64,000 nucleotides of DNA from Novipirellula herctigrandis (GTDB taxonomy: Bacteria > Planctomycetota > Planctomycetia > Pirellulales > Pirellulaceae). The stretch's first letter is position 1; every line of letters starts with the position of its first letter. Location: NCBI GenBank assembly GCA_007859835.1, contig SJPJ01000001.1, forward strand, positions 5,438,283 to 5,502,282, given 5' to 3'. Below the pieces are notes generated by a model that searched no databases, was not told the origin of the DNA, and saw only the letters and a list, made by a program, of their open reading frames with translations. The translations under genes were made by a program, and so were the position numbers. Shown here piece by piece: positions 55,715 to 64,000 of the stretch.

Positions 55715-57487
55715 TTATCGAATCAGGCTCATGTAAAAGCTGAAGACTTGCGTTTCGTCGGTGTCAGCCTTGTTGACTGGGAAAGCAAAGTCAAACGCCA
55801 ACGGAGCGGGGCCTAGCATTGGAATCGCCACACGCAAACCAAGACCGGGCGAGACTCGGAACGAATCGCTGTTAAGTTTCGCCTCAGGTTCCACGGTTCC
55901 AAAGTCAACAAACGCTACACCTTTGAATGCATCGTCCGCAGTGATTGGGAACATGTATTCGACAGTGTTTAGGAATTTGAAACGACCGCCGACCGAGACG
56001 CCACTATCGACAGGGCCAGCACCGCGGAAATCGAAACCACGGATTGTGGCGTAGCCACCAGCGAAAAAGTTCTCGAAGATCGGGGTCTCTTCGCCGCTGT
56101 AGCCGATTTGCGTCGAGTACGAAAGGGTTTGCCGTCCGCTGCCATCGGCTCGTTGCGAGAGTAGCCAATATTTTCGGTATTCCGATTCGAATCGCGAGTA
56201 GTCGAAATCACCGAAAGCTTGTTCGAAACTGAATTCAAAGTAGTGACCCTCGCTCGATTGAATCGGGCTGTTTCGAGTGTCGTGTTTCAGGCTTAAGGTG
56301 CCGCTGTAGAGTTCGTTGTCACCGAGCACAGCGTCCAATGGGGCAACGCCAAGCACTCGTGGTCTACTGATTTCGACGTTCTGGCCGCTGATGCCGGCGG
56401 AAACCGACAGGTCAGGCGTAATTCGATATCCGAAACTCAAGCGACCACCAAGTCGTTCTTCGTCCCAGTCTTGAAATCGTCGGTCAACCAAGAAGCCGCT
56501 GACGGACATGCTGACGGGTTTATAGCCGAACAAGTTGGGATCGGCGAAGTTGATCGTATATCGGTCGAAGTCGCTACCAGGTGCAGCTTCGATTCGGAAT
56601 GTTTGACCAGCACCACGAAACGCAGTTCCGCTGAACATGTCTTGGAATGATCGTGGCCAACGCGTGATGTCAAAGTTGCGTTCATCAAGTGTGATTTGAC
56701 CAGTGACACCCGCGTCGCTGTTGACGGCACCACCGAGCATGATTCGGCCTGTGCGTGCCGGGTATCCGTTGATGATCAAGTCCGCTTCACGGACGGTTGG
56801 CATGGGGACGTAGTTTGTTGGTGGACTGAGCGGATCGCTATAAGTCGTTCCTGGGAAAATCGGATCCGGGGCTGCGTACGTGGCGTCCGGCGCAATCGGC
56901 GTTCCGTAGTTTTGGCCGGGGCTATACGTGGTCGTTGGTGGCACGTTTTGCGGCGGAGCAGTGTAGGGGGGGGCAGCACCGTATTGAGGTGTAGCACCGT
57001 ATTGGGGGGCAGCACCGTATTGGGGGGCAGCACCGTATTGGATTGCGGGCGCGTTCACAGGTGCCGAAGGTGCTGGTGAAACACCGTAAGCGCTGTTTCC
57101 GTAGGTTGATGGCGGCGTTGCCAAGGAGGGTGGCGTTGTGTAATTGGACGGTGGAGCGTTGGTTGTAGCGGGGACACCGTTTGTCGGCGGTACGTAAGTT
57201 GTCGGCGGTACGTAAGGAGCCGTCGATGGATATTGTCGGGCGACGTAACGCTCACTTTGCGATGCTTGGTGGACCGTGTTGGCAGACTCCGCTGGCGCAG
57301 CAACCAATTGGACACCGTTTGCATCCGTGGTCGTTGTAAGTGCCGGAGTATTGACGCCAAGTAGCGAACCGCCCGCCATCGCGGGGTTGGCGATCCATCG
57401 CGTGCAGCCACTCGACAAGCATGCCATCGCGGCAATGCCAAGTACTATCACCTGTGGAATCGCGGACAGTGGATTCGGTGTTCTCAT
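55715..57487 (-). CDS. Omp85/BamA-type beta-barrel protein without POTRA domains
   Basis: The 590-residue product ends in an Omp85 barrel: GGAVNSDAGVTGQITLDERN opens it, followed by GYATIRGFDFRGAGP carrying the conserved RGF motif of the barrel. Unlike BamA it has no POTRA domain of its own. Its N-terminus is a lipoprotein signal (VIVLGIAAMACLSSGC) followed by about 200 Pro/Thr/Tyr-rich residues with repeats of QYGAAP. Starts at 57487 or 57532 are possible; the latter overlaps the stop of the upstream POTRA gene, so the two are coupled. Together they look like one BamA cut in two. The role would be outer-membrane protein insertion, by family. Confidence 0.85.
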   Translation of the reverse strand: MRTPNPLSAIPQVIVLGIAAMACLSSGCTRWIANPAMAGGSLLGVNTPALTTTTDANGVQLVAAPAESANTVHQASQSERYVARQYPSTAPYVPPTTYVPPTNGVPATTNAPPSNYTTPPSLATPPSTYGNSAYGVSPAPSAPVNAPAIQYGAAPQYGAAPQYGATPQYGAAPPYTAPPQNVPPTTTYSPGQNYGTPIAPDATYAAPDPIFPGTTYSDPLSPPTNYVPMPTVREADLIINGYPARTGRIMLGGAVNSDAGVTGQITLDERNFDITRWPRSFQDMFSGTAFRGAGQTFRIEAAPGSDFDRYTINFADPNLFGYKPVSMSVSGFLVDRRFQDWDEERLGGRLSFGYRITPDLSVSAGISGQNVEISRPRVLGVAPLDAVLGDNELYSGTLSLKHDTRNSPIQSSEGHYFEFSFEQAFGDFDYSRFESEYRKYWLLSQRADGSGRQTLSYSTQIGYSGEETPIFENFFAGGYATIRGFDFRGAGPVDSGVSVGGRFKFLNTVEYMFPITADDAFKGVAFVDFGTVEPEAKLNSDSFRVSPGLGLRVAIPMLGPAPLAFDFAFPVNKADTDETQVFSFYMSLIR

Positions 57488-57521
57488 GCGAGCGTCTTCA
57501 TCGGAAGAGTGCGAAGTAAAA

Positions 57522-58922
57522 TTAGTATTCATCACGGGGCACCACCTTGATGTCTGGCGCTTCAGCGATCTGGGGGTTCGTTTCAAGCAATTGACTCTTT
57601 TCGATCCGGCGTCGATTCAGTTCGAGCGAGCGACGGTCGATCCAATCGCCTTCCCGAAGGTCCACCATGTTGAGCATCGTTGTTTCCCGCATCAAATGGG
57701 GTTCGCCTTCGATGTTGACAAGAATGCTTCCCACTTTCCATCGATCGCCTTCGGTGATTTCGTAGACCAAATCGACCACATTGGCTTCGTCACGCATGAC
57801 GGTTTTGGGTTCGACTTCGGCGTAGATAAATCCGAGTTCGCCATAGCCGTAAGTGATTTCTCCGATATCGCGTCGCATCAATGTTCCATCAAACATGTCA
57901 CCCGCATGAAGTTGCATACGGGCACGTAGCGATTCTTCGGTAATAAATTGATTGCCAACGATTTTCACATCATTGACGGTGAAACGCGGACCTTCGTTGA
58001 CCACAAACGTGACGGTGATCCATTTGCCCGATTCGTCGTAGCGAATCCGTCGGCCCACGGTTGCCGTCAAGAAACCGAGGTTGTGGTAGTAGCTAGCCAG
58101 GATATTGACGTCGTCATCCACGGTTCGCATATCAGCGGTGTTGCCAAGATGCCAAAGGACTCCGACTGCGGGACCGCGGCTCTTGATGATTTTCTTTAGC
58201 CGTGCTTCGCTGACGATGGTGGCTCCTTTAATCTCGATGTCCGCGATTCGCTCTTTCGGACCCTCGTTGATTCGAAAGATCACGGCACCCGAATCGTCTT
58301 TAAAGCCAATCGACGATTCGATCGCGACCTGGTTGAAACCTTCTTCTTTGTAATAGTCGATCATGCGGCGACGAGCTGATTCGATTGAAAACTCACTGAG
58401 CGGGTCGGATGCCGTCACGCCTGCGCGGCCAGCGAGTTCGCGGTCGTTCAATGCACGGTTTCCGTGATAGACCACGCGTGTGATCACGGGACGTTCGTGA
58501 ACAACGAAGGTCACGCCTACGCCGCCGGGTTGTTCGTCAAGCTTGAAAGTGACATGGTCAAACGACCCCATGTCGTTGAGACGTCGGACGTCGCCAAGCA
58601 CCGTTTCATAGTCATAGAAATGGTCGCGGCGTGTTTGGATCTTTTGTTGCATCAAATGGGTGCTAACGGCTTTGTTGCCAACGATGGCCACATCCAAAAC
58701 AATTGCGTCCCCTTTTTCGCGGCGAATCGCAAGTCCATCACGGCTTCGCACATGATCGAGGAACGGTACTTTCGTGTCGGGGCCCGGCATGCTCGGACCG
58801 CCTCCGGCTCCCATGCCACCGCCACCCATGCCACCACCACCCATCTGGGCTTCGGTTGGACTGATCCACATCGCGGCAAGTAGAGTGGCTATCACGTAGC
58901 GCAATAGGCTTGTGCGAGCCAT
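57522..58922 (-). CDS. Secreted POTRA-repeat protein, partner of the Omp85 barrel
   Basis: The start at 58922 gives a signal peptide (SLLRYVIATLLAAMWISPTEA); the open frame reaches 59114 but adds 64 unlikely residues. After a Gly/Met-rich linker (MGGGGMGGGGMGAGGG) come five consecutive POTRA-like units: VLDVAIVGNKAVSTH, TRVVYHGNRALNDRELAG, IADIEIKGATIVSEARL, VNDVKIVGNQFITEESL, and WKVGSILVNIEGEPH. Each has the beta-alpha-alpha-beta-beta pattern ending in a strand like VTFVVNEGPR. There is no beta-barrel; the protein stops right after the fifth unit (VPRDEY). The next gene supplies the barrel. In standard BamA these are one polypeptide. Five POTRAs match the BamA number. Confidence 0.85.
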   Translation of the reverse strand: MARTSLLRYVIATLLAAMWISPTEAQMGGGGMGGGGMGAGGGPSMPGPDTKVPFLDHVRSRDGLAIRREKGDAIVLDVAIVGNKAVSTHLMQQKIQTRRDHFYDYETVLGDVRRLNDMGSFDHVTFKLDEQPGGVGVTFVVHERPVITRVVYHGNRALNDRELAGRAGVTASDPLSEFSIESARRRMIDYYKEEGFNQVAIESSIGFKDDSGAVIFRINEGPKERIADIEIKGATIVSEARLKKIIKSRGPAVGVLWHLGNTADMRTVDDDVNILASYYHNLGFLTATVGRRIRYDESGKWITVTFVVNEGPRFTVNDVKIVGNQFITEESLRARMQLHAGDMFDGTLMRRDIGEITYGYGELGFIYAEVEPKTVMRDEANVVDLVYEITEGDRWKVGSILVNIEGEPHLMRETTMLNMVDLREGDWIDRRSLELNRRRIEKSQLLETNPQIAEAPDIKVVPRDEY

Positions 58923-59216
58923 GCTTTTTTGCACGGATTCGTTACCTAATAAGCGGTTTGTTTTTTGTCTTTTTCGAGTCATACAGTCGGCATACCGATT
59001 GGAGATCACGGTTACGTCCTTGGGGACCGATCGACGCGATAGGTCACGCAGATCGCTCGGGTATTGGTAATTACCAACGTGGAACGGGAGACCACAAGGT
59101 GTATTTTCAAGCAAAAGAGCCAGAGTGAGATAAATCGGTTAAAGTTCGAAATGGGGAACCATTAATACCGAGTTTCACGCCTGCTAAGCGAGTGGTGCTT
59201 CCAAGCGGTTGGGCTT

Positions 59217-60140
59217 CTAAGCAACTTGCGCAGAGCCCGTAAACCAGCGGCGCGCGTATTGGACGACATGCCGCGGTTTTGTTTTGCCACGGCTAAAGAG
59301 CTCACGATCCGACCGCTGATCGGCCAAGCAAGAACGAGCTACATGGGATGGATGCTTGATCGATTCCAACTCGAATCGCGGCAAGTTCTCAAGTGGGCTT
59401 TGTCCCGACGTATGGGTTGCGTCCTCACCAAAGCCGATGTTTGATACCAGATTTTGATTCGGAAGTGCGGTCAATCCATGGTTCATCCAACATGCCAAAT
59501 TCCATATATAGGCCCACGAATCGATCTGTTCTTGATGAACGCGATCAAAAATGCGGGTCCAATAGTCAAGCTCGGGAATCGAATCACAGAACGCCATCAG
59601 ATCACCCCGGTCGCGAAAACTTGGCCATGCATTCATCGTCGGTTCGTAATGTCGCCAAGCTCTTCGCCAACTGGCCCAGCCCCAGCAATGTGGGTATTTC
59701 GAAAAATAATAGCTACCATCTCCGTAGCGGCGTCCACTTTGGAAATTGTCGCCACTAATCGCCATCACACGTTGGTCGTCGGCATAGTGGTTTAGAAGCG
59801 AATCGCAATAGGTAAAGAAAGAATCGCTGACTTCACAGTCATCCTCTATAACAATTGCTTGTTCGTAACGCTCGAAGATTTCCGAGAGCCCGCTACTCAC
59901 TCGGCGCCGGCATCCCAAGTTCGTGTTGGAGTAATAGCGTTCAACTTGACAAGGCCAATCAACATTTTCAGCAATTTGCCTTGATTGCGCGATCAAAGCT
60001 GCTTCCCCTGTCCGACCACCGCGGGCTGCGTCGGAGATGATGCAAAGGACTTTCGGACGAGCACGGCGAATCGGCTCAAAAGTGCGGAGAGTCAAATCGG
60101 GGCGATTGAAAACGATAAACGCGACAGGTGTTTCAAGCAT
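59217..60140 (-). CDS. Glycosyltransferase, GNT-I/GT2-like
   Basis: A cytoplasmic 307-residue sugar transferase. The start is MLETPVAFIVFNRPDLTLRT, a Rossmann-like GT-A beginning, and AIVIEDDCEVSDSFF carries the metal-binding acidic motif. FSKYPHCWGWASWRRAWRHY follows, typical of bacterial glycosyltransferases found in surface-polysaccharide clusters. It has no membrane segment. It is the first of three reverse-strand genes in a glycan locus, with short gaps to the DUF268 and GT11-like genes upstream. Donor and acceptor sugars cannot be told. Confidence 0.85.
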   Translation of the reverse strand: MLETPVAFIVFNRPDLTLRTFEPIRRARPKVLCIISDAARGGRTGEAALIAQSRQIAENVDWPCQVERYYSNTNLGCRRRVSSGLSEIFERYEQAIVIEDDCEVSDSFFTYCDSLLNHYADDQRVMAISGDNFQSGRRYGDGSYYFSKYPHCWGWASWRRAWRHYEPTMNAWPSFRDRGDLMAFCDSIPELDYWTRIFDRVHQEQIDSWAYIWNLACWMNHGLTALPNQNLVSNIGFGEDATHTSGQSPLENLPRFELESIKHPSHVARSCLADQRSDRELFSRGKTKPRHVVQYARRWFTGSAQVA

Positions 60141-60206
60141 TCGATGTCATCGTGGTTCTTGTTTTAGCGATTCACATTTGGACAGCGGGTTTGCGATCGG
60201 GTTCCA

Positions 60207-61052
60207 CTACGCTGCTCGTGCCGATTCGCAATTGGGTTTCGCATTGACATAGTCATCGTTCTTGCGAGTCAACTCGAAGATCCCGCATCCAAGCCGACAA
60301 TCGGAATTGTTTGCCACCACCGATTCGGTCAATTCCACGTCGTTGTGAAAGTCGCCGGCATCATCGACAAAGCAGAACCGATCGAATTGGAAATTGGGCG
60401 ATAGAACGTCCATGAGGTATTTAAGCGAAAAGACGCGATGCGCGTTGAACTCAATACGCAGTGGGCCTATAGGAGTCGAGAAGAAAAGCTTGCCACCAGG
60501 TTTCAGCAAAGCATGTAGGTTCCGAAGTCCCTTCAAATGACCATCAAAATCGACCGGATCACCGTAGCGTCCTAGGCCGAAATGCTCGAGCGTGTGAAGG
60601 CAGGAAAGCGAGTCGGTGATGCCTCGCATCTGTTCAGGAAGTTCGTTCATTAAATCGGCTTGTCCGAAACGAATGTTTCCGATTCGTTCTTGGCTAGGTC
60701 GGATGTCAAGCACTTCGATTTCGCGAAACGCTGCCACATGAGCAACAAAGCCATCGATCCGCGAGCCAACGTCCATATGCCTGTTGGGACTGAGTGAATG
60801 GATTCGTGATGCAACCCACAAGTCTTGATGGAAATAGTGACCGCTTGCCGTTCCACAAGATTCGTCTCGATCGGCTAAACAAGGGTAAGGTCGTCCAAAC
60901 GAAATCGATTCACCCGCCAATTTTGCTTGTTGGCGTAGGTCAAGGTAGTCGCGCAGAAACCACGGAATTTTCGTGGCGTGCCGCAAGTGCCGAAGGGGCT
61001 TAGCGTTCAAACGGCGAACCGATGCCCAAGTGTGTCGAAACAGTCCAGCCAT
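60207..61052 (-). CDS. DUF268-family protein, methyltransferase-like
   Basis: The 281-residue product contains HMDVGSRIDGFVAHVAAFRE followed by VLDIRPS, the fingerprint of DUF268, a family with a class I methyltransferase-like fold found in surface-glycan gene clusters. SLSCLHTLEHFGLGRYGDP and GGKLFFSTPIG are also typical. No catalytic role has been proven for the family. Between the glycosyltransferase and the GT11-like gene on the same strand, with 66 and 32 bases on either side. Confidence 0.85.
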   Translation of the reverse strand: MAGLFRHTWASVRRLNAKPLRHLRHATKIPWFLRDYLDLRQQAKLAGESISFGRPYPCLADRDESCGTASGHYFHQDLWVASRIHSLSPNRHMDVGSRIDGFVAHVAAFREIEVLDIRPSQERIGNIRFGQADLMNELPEQMRGITDSLSCLHTLEHFGLGRYGDPVDFDGHLKGLRNLHALLKPGGKLFFSTPIGPLRIEFNAHRVFSLKYLMDVLSPNFQFDRFCFVDDAGDFHNDVELTESVVANNSDCRLGCGIFELTRKNDDYVNAKPNCESARAA

Positions 61053-61084
61053 GAATCATCCCTGAAACAAGTTTTTTGTTGTGC

Positions 61085-61984
61085 CTACGCAGCAATGTGA
61101 CGGTGATGTCGCTGCAAAACGGCGCTTACATCAATATGATGATCGGGCCCCTGCATGACCTGCAGCGGAGCCTGTCCGTAAAACGATGCCCAGCCTGAGA
61201 ATGTACTTGGTGGTCCGACCACCAAATCGGTTTCCGCCAAAGCATACATGTCTTCGATCATCGCTCCAATTCCGAAATGGACATTCAGGCCAGGGAAATC
61301 AGCCTCGCGGAGTGGTTCGTTGCTACAGACGAGAAAAGCGACCTCATGTCCTCTCAATTGTTCACGCACGCGGTGCATCGTCGCCGCGTACTGCTGGGTC
61401 GAGAAATAGTATTTGCCCCCGTCCCAATGGGCGTAATCGCCATGACGAATATGGATGCCCACGACCAATTCGGATTCTATGCGAATTGTTCCCATGAGTT
61501 CGTTGATTCGGGCTTGACACGATGGGGAGACCCGAAAGTGGTTGCGAATCAAATCGGCGTGCTTTTCAAGCAACGGATCGCAGCGGAATCGCCAACCCGA
61601 CACTAATACTGGGTACCTTGACCGGGCCAATTTGGCAAAGTCTTTGCTTCCTAGGTCGTACTTTTGATCATCGGCCAATTGCAGGGTTTGGAAAGGAGTT
61701 CGACCGCGACCGTAACGATGCAACCACTTGGACGGCTTATGGACGAGCTTGTACGCCAACCGTCGCTGCCATTGTGGGATCGTCACTTCTTGGCCATCGG
61801 GCAGGCCAGGCAATTCGGGATATCGACACCACACGTCTTTTGCGGTTGCAGGAAATAGGTCAGCGTAATCTAAAAACGCGGGGCAAAGCAGCGTGGCTCC
61901 GTATTCCTCGGCCGCAGCGATCAAGTGTGCCATCAACGACAACCGATTTCCCAATTGGCCGTATTTCTGAGTCAAAACGATCAT
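61085..61984 (-). CDS. GT11-like alpha-1,2-fucosyltransferase
   Basis: The 299-residue protein starts MIVLTQKYGQLGNRLSLMAH, with the G-QLGN entry common in GT11-like enzymes, and contains VVGIHIRHGDYAHWDGGKYY, the HxRxGDY donor-binding motif of alpha-1,2- and related fucosyltransferases. VGPPSTFSGWASFYG is the matching C-terminal motif. It would add fucose from GDP-fucose to a surface glycan. The length is normal. It is last in transcription order upstream of DUF268, which shares its strand, and divergent from the methyltransferase-like gene at 62211. Acceptor unknown. Confidence 0.82.
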   Translation of the reverse strand: MIVLTQKYGQLGNRLSLMAHLIAAAEEYGATLLCPAFLDYADLFPATAKDVWCRYPELPGLPDGQEVTIPQWQRRLAYKLVHKPSKWLHRYGRGRTPFQTLQLADDQKYDLGSKDFAKLARSRYPVLVSGWRFRCDPLLEKHADLIRNHFRVSPSCQARINELMGTIRIESELVVGIHIRHGDYAHWDGGKYYFSTQQYAATMHRVREQLRGHEVAFLVCSNEPLREADFPGLNVHFGIGAMIEDMYALAETDLVVGPPSTFSGWASFYGQAPLQVMQGPDHHIDVSAVLQRHHRHIAA

Positions 61985-62210
61985 TGGAACGATGGATGGT
62001 TTGGGGTGTCGGAGGGTTCGTGGGGCAAATTGACTCGTTGTGGACGATACCTATAAAAGCTTGTATCGATAGGGTTTCATCGCAGTCAATACCGAAGGAG
62101 GCCCAAGCAATTGGGCAACCAGATTCACCTTGTGACCAGCAGCGGGTTTTCGTTAGGGTCCACTTTGGAAACCGAAGCAATCAGTTCAGCCCCGTCGTGA
62201 CGAGAGAAAA

Positions 62211-62849
62211 ATGGGCCTTGGAAAGCGAATTGAATCGAGTGTACGTGGGCTGGTATCACGCAGTGCAAGCGACATCCTTCAGTGGCAACGTGGTGGATTC
62301 ACTACGCCACCGCCGCAGGCCGTCAAGATCAGTATGCTTGCAAATTACATGGAGTCATACGGGTTAAAAAAGTTTATTGAAACGGGGACTTTTCGAGGTT
62401 CCACGCTTTGTCACATGGCGAAACGGGGCTACGACTGTATGAGTATTGAACTCGCAGATGATCTCCACCAAGCTGCAAAAAGAAAGTTCGCAAGCTACTC
62501 CAATGTGCAGTTATTGCTTGGCGATAGCGGAAATGTTCTTCCTCGGATTCTCAATACACTCTCCGAGCCAGCCTTGTTTTGGTTAGACGGTCACTATTCG
62601 GGAGGCCCGACCGCACGCGCCGACAAGGATACTCCGATTACAACGGAATTGGAGGCGATTCTGAATCACCGAGTGGAGGGGCATGTCATTTTGATCGACG
62701 ATGCCCGCCTTTTTAACGGCGAGAACGACTATCCTCCTTTGCATGAGCTGCTGACGGTCATCTCTCGCAATGGACGTTTCCGTTACGAGGTGCATTGTGA
62801 CTCGATTCATCTGATTCCAACATCAAAAAGATCGCTCCGTGCTGCTTAG
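62211..62849 (+). CDS. Class I SAM-dependent methyltransferase-like protein
   Basis: The 212-residue product starts at 62211 behind GAGAGAAAA. The motif I region is KKFIETGTFRGSTLCHMA, followed by MSIELADDLHQAAKRKF, and the acidic loop at LFWLDGHYSGG. GHVILIDDARLF closes the fold. It resembles small glycan-locus methyltransferases. It is forward-strand, divergent from the GT11-like gene with 226 bases between starts. Substrate unknown. Confidence 0.75.
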   Translation: MGLGKRIESSVRGLVSRSASDILQWQRGGFTTPPPQAVKISMLANYMESYGLKKFIETGTFRGSTLCHMAKRGYDCMSIELADDLHQAAKRKFASYSNVQLLLGDSGNVLPRILNTLSEPALFWLDGHYSGGPTARADKDTPITTELEAILNHRVEGHVILIDDARLFNGENDYPPLHELLTVISRNGRFRYEVHCDSIHLIPTSKRSLRAA

Positions 62850-62950
62850 CATGCTGCGGGCATTTTGAAGCCACTGGGCATCGTCGTTGACAAAAAAAGG
62901 ATTTCGTCGAAGTCCTTACCCCTATCCCTAACCCATATTCTTATCGAGGC

Positions 62951-63799
62951 GTGTGCGTGTTTCATCGAATCTCACAGTGGAAACGGCAACGTAGAGAACA
63001 ACGCCGTCGCCGCAAACTCAATGATCCGGCAACCTATCCGGTTGATATGCGCCGGGATGTGGTCGACACGATGGTCTCCGTCAAAGACTACACGATGACT
63101 TCGGTCGACCGACTGCATGGTCTGTGTGAGGCCGTTCGATATATGACATCGGTGGGGATTCAAGGCGATATCGTTGAGTGCGGCGTTTGGCGAGGTGGCA
63201 GCATGATGGCCGTTGCCAAAATGCTTAACCAATTTGGTGACACGGATCGCCATTTGCATCTCTTCGACACGTTCAGCGGAATGAGCGCGCCGACGAGCGA
63301 AGATATCGCAGTGGACGGGCAAACCGCTGAAACACTTCTGGATACGGAATCGAAAGACGATCCGACTTCGGTTTGGTGCGTTTCTTCGCTGGACGAAGTG
63401 AAATCGCACATGAAGCAAACCGGCTATGACGAAAGCCGAATCCACTATCACAAGGGGATGGTCGAAGATACGATCCCCGCCGGAGCGCCGGACAAGATCG
63501 CTCTGCTTCGCTTAGACACGGATTGGTACGAGTCCACGCGACATGAAATGGAGCATTTGTTTCCACGACTTGCCGACGGCGGTGTGCTCATCGTTGACGA
63601 TTACGGCCATTGGGAAGGAGCTCGACGAGCGGTTGACGAATATTTTGCGGAGCACCAGATCGGTATGATGTTGCATCGACTCGATTACACCGGTCGCATC
63701 GGAATTCATCACGCATCGATCAAGCGGGCCGACTCGCCAAGTCAACCCGCGTCGGGTAGCAGTTCCGCTCAATCAGGAGCCGGCCGTGACGCAGCCTAG
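62951..63799 (+). CDS. TylF/MycF-type O-methyltransferase
   Basis: This family methylates sugar hydroxyls on macrolides and surface glycans. The start is GTG at 62951, with another GTG at 62957. The 282-residue product shows the family core: VDRLHGLCEAVRYMTSVGIQ, DIVECGVWRGGSMM, LRLDTDWYESTRHEMEHLF and GGVLIVDDYGHWEGARRAV. The N-terminus is very basic (WKRQRREQRRRRK), perhaps for membrane contact. The metal-binding Asp pair in VDDYGH is present. Its end overlaps the next gene by 14 bases. Predicted role: methylation of a surface sugar. Confidence 0.88.
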   Translation: MCVFHRISQWKRQRREQRRRRKLNDPATYPVDMRRDVVDTMVSVKDYTMTSVDRLHGLCEAVRYMTSVGIQGDIVECGVWRGGSMMAVAKMLNQFGDTDRHLHLFDTFSGMSAPTSEDIAVDGQTAETLLDTESKDDPTSVWCVSSLDEVKSHMKQTGYDESRIHYHKGMVEDTIPAGAPDKIALLRLDTDWYESTRHEMEHLFPRLADGGVLIVDDYGHWEGARRAVDEYFAEHQIGMMLHRLDYTGRIGIHHASIKRADSPSQPASGSSSAQSGAGRDAA

Positions 63800-64000
63800 C
63801 GATTATTTGAATGTCGGATGTGGCAACCATTACCATCCCGATTGGACCAATATTGATTTAGTTGCTAGTGGTCCGGCAGTGCGTCAATATGATTTGCGGC
63901 GTGGATTGCCTTACGAACCCAAACAATTCGATGCGGTCTACCACTCGCATGTGCTAGAGCATCTTGCGCCAGCCGACGCCGCTAACATGCTTCGCGATTG
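63786..64000 (+). CDS. SAM-dependent methyltransferase, 3' end cut by the window edge
   Basis: The GTG start at 63786 lies behind AGGAG (63775-63779) and inside the end of the TylF-type gene. The visible 71 codons read TQPSDYLNVGCGNHYHPDW (motif I) and DAVYHSHVLEHLAPADA, the class I methyltransferase pattern of glycan loci, with short insert between. The rest is outside the window. It overlaps the previous gene by 14 bases and so is co-translated with it. Confidence 0.8.
   Translation, partial: MTQPSDYLNVGCGNHYHPDWTNIDLVASGPAVRQYDLRRGLPYEPKQFDAVYHSHVLEHLAPADAANMLRD

Overview
The window looks like a chromosomal segment of a marine-type planctomycete of the Rhodopirellula/Pirellula group. This is inferred from gene content: a secreted sulfatase with a long C-terminal extension, a DUF1559 pseudopilin-like protein next to a tiny lipoprotein, a DUF1501 protein, a Tat-exported Gfo/Idh/MocA oxidoreductase, a Cys-rich secreted protein, many secreted glycoside hydrolases, and loosely spaced single genes with few operons. 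No rRNA, tRNA, CRISPR array or intact insertion sequence was recognised.

Layout. 0-12 kb is mostly housekeeping: two hypothetical genes, a transglutaminase-like lipoprotein, cytochrome bd oxidase (cydA-cydB, reverse strand), an Ap4A-type Nudix hydrolase, a PduO-type cobalamin adenosyltransferase, the PII/uridylyltransferase pair glnB-glnD, and a Cys-rich secreted protein ended by strong hairpins. 12-43 kb is an accessory carbohydrate region: a large secreted protein of unknown function, a sulfatase, a decayed secreted gene, an FHA/GAF/class III nucleotidyl cyclase, a cytoplasmic GH63-glgX pair, DUF1559 plus lipoprotein, GH95, an ECF sigma factor with a membrane partner, GH5, GH2, a small lipoprotein, GH43, a metallophosphoesterase with a LamG domain, and GH29. 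The GH95/GH29/GH2/GH43/GH5 combination would suit stepwise trimming of a fucosylated, galactosylated plant or algal polysaccharide. The region also holds relics (ABC ATPase fragment, RAYT transposase fragment) and two intergenic tandem repeats. 43-55 kb carries metH, a single-pass membrane protein followed by a BY-kinase-like ATPase with a changed Walker A, a shortened DUF1501 protein, a thioredoxin-fold protein, a lipoprotein, a Gfo/Idh/MocA protein, and a KaiC/RecA-like ATPase with a membrane protein. 55.7-59 kb encodes an Omp85/BamA system that appears split into a POTRA-only protein and a barrel-only protein. 59-64 kb is a surface-glycan locus (glycosyltransferase, DUF268, fucosyltransferase-like, three methyltransferase-like genes), cut by the right edge.

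Connections. The cobalamin adenosyltransferase and the B12-dependent MetH both use cobalamin. GlnD is expected to uridylylate the adjacent PII. The sigma factor and its membrane partner may control some neighbouring hydrolases, but no promoter evidence was found. The most interesting candidates are the split Omp85, the BY-kinase-like protein lacking the P-loop lysine, the Cys-to-Ser transglutaminase-like protein, and the repeats and in-coding palindromes.
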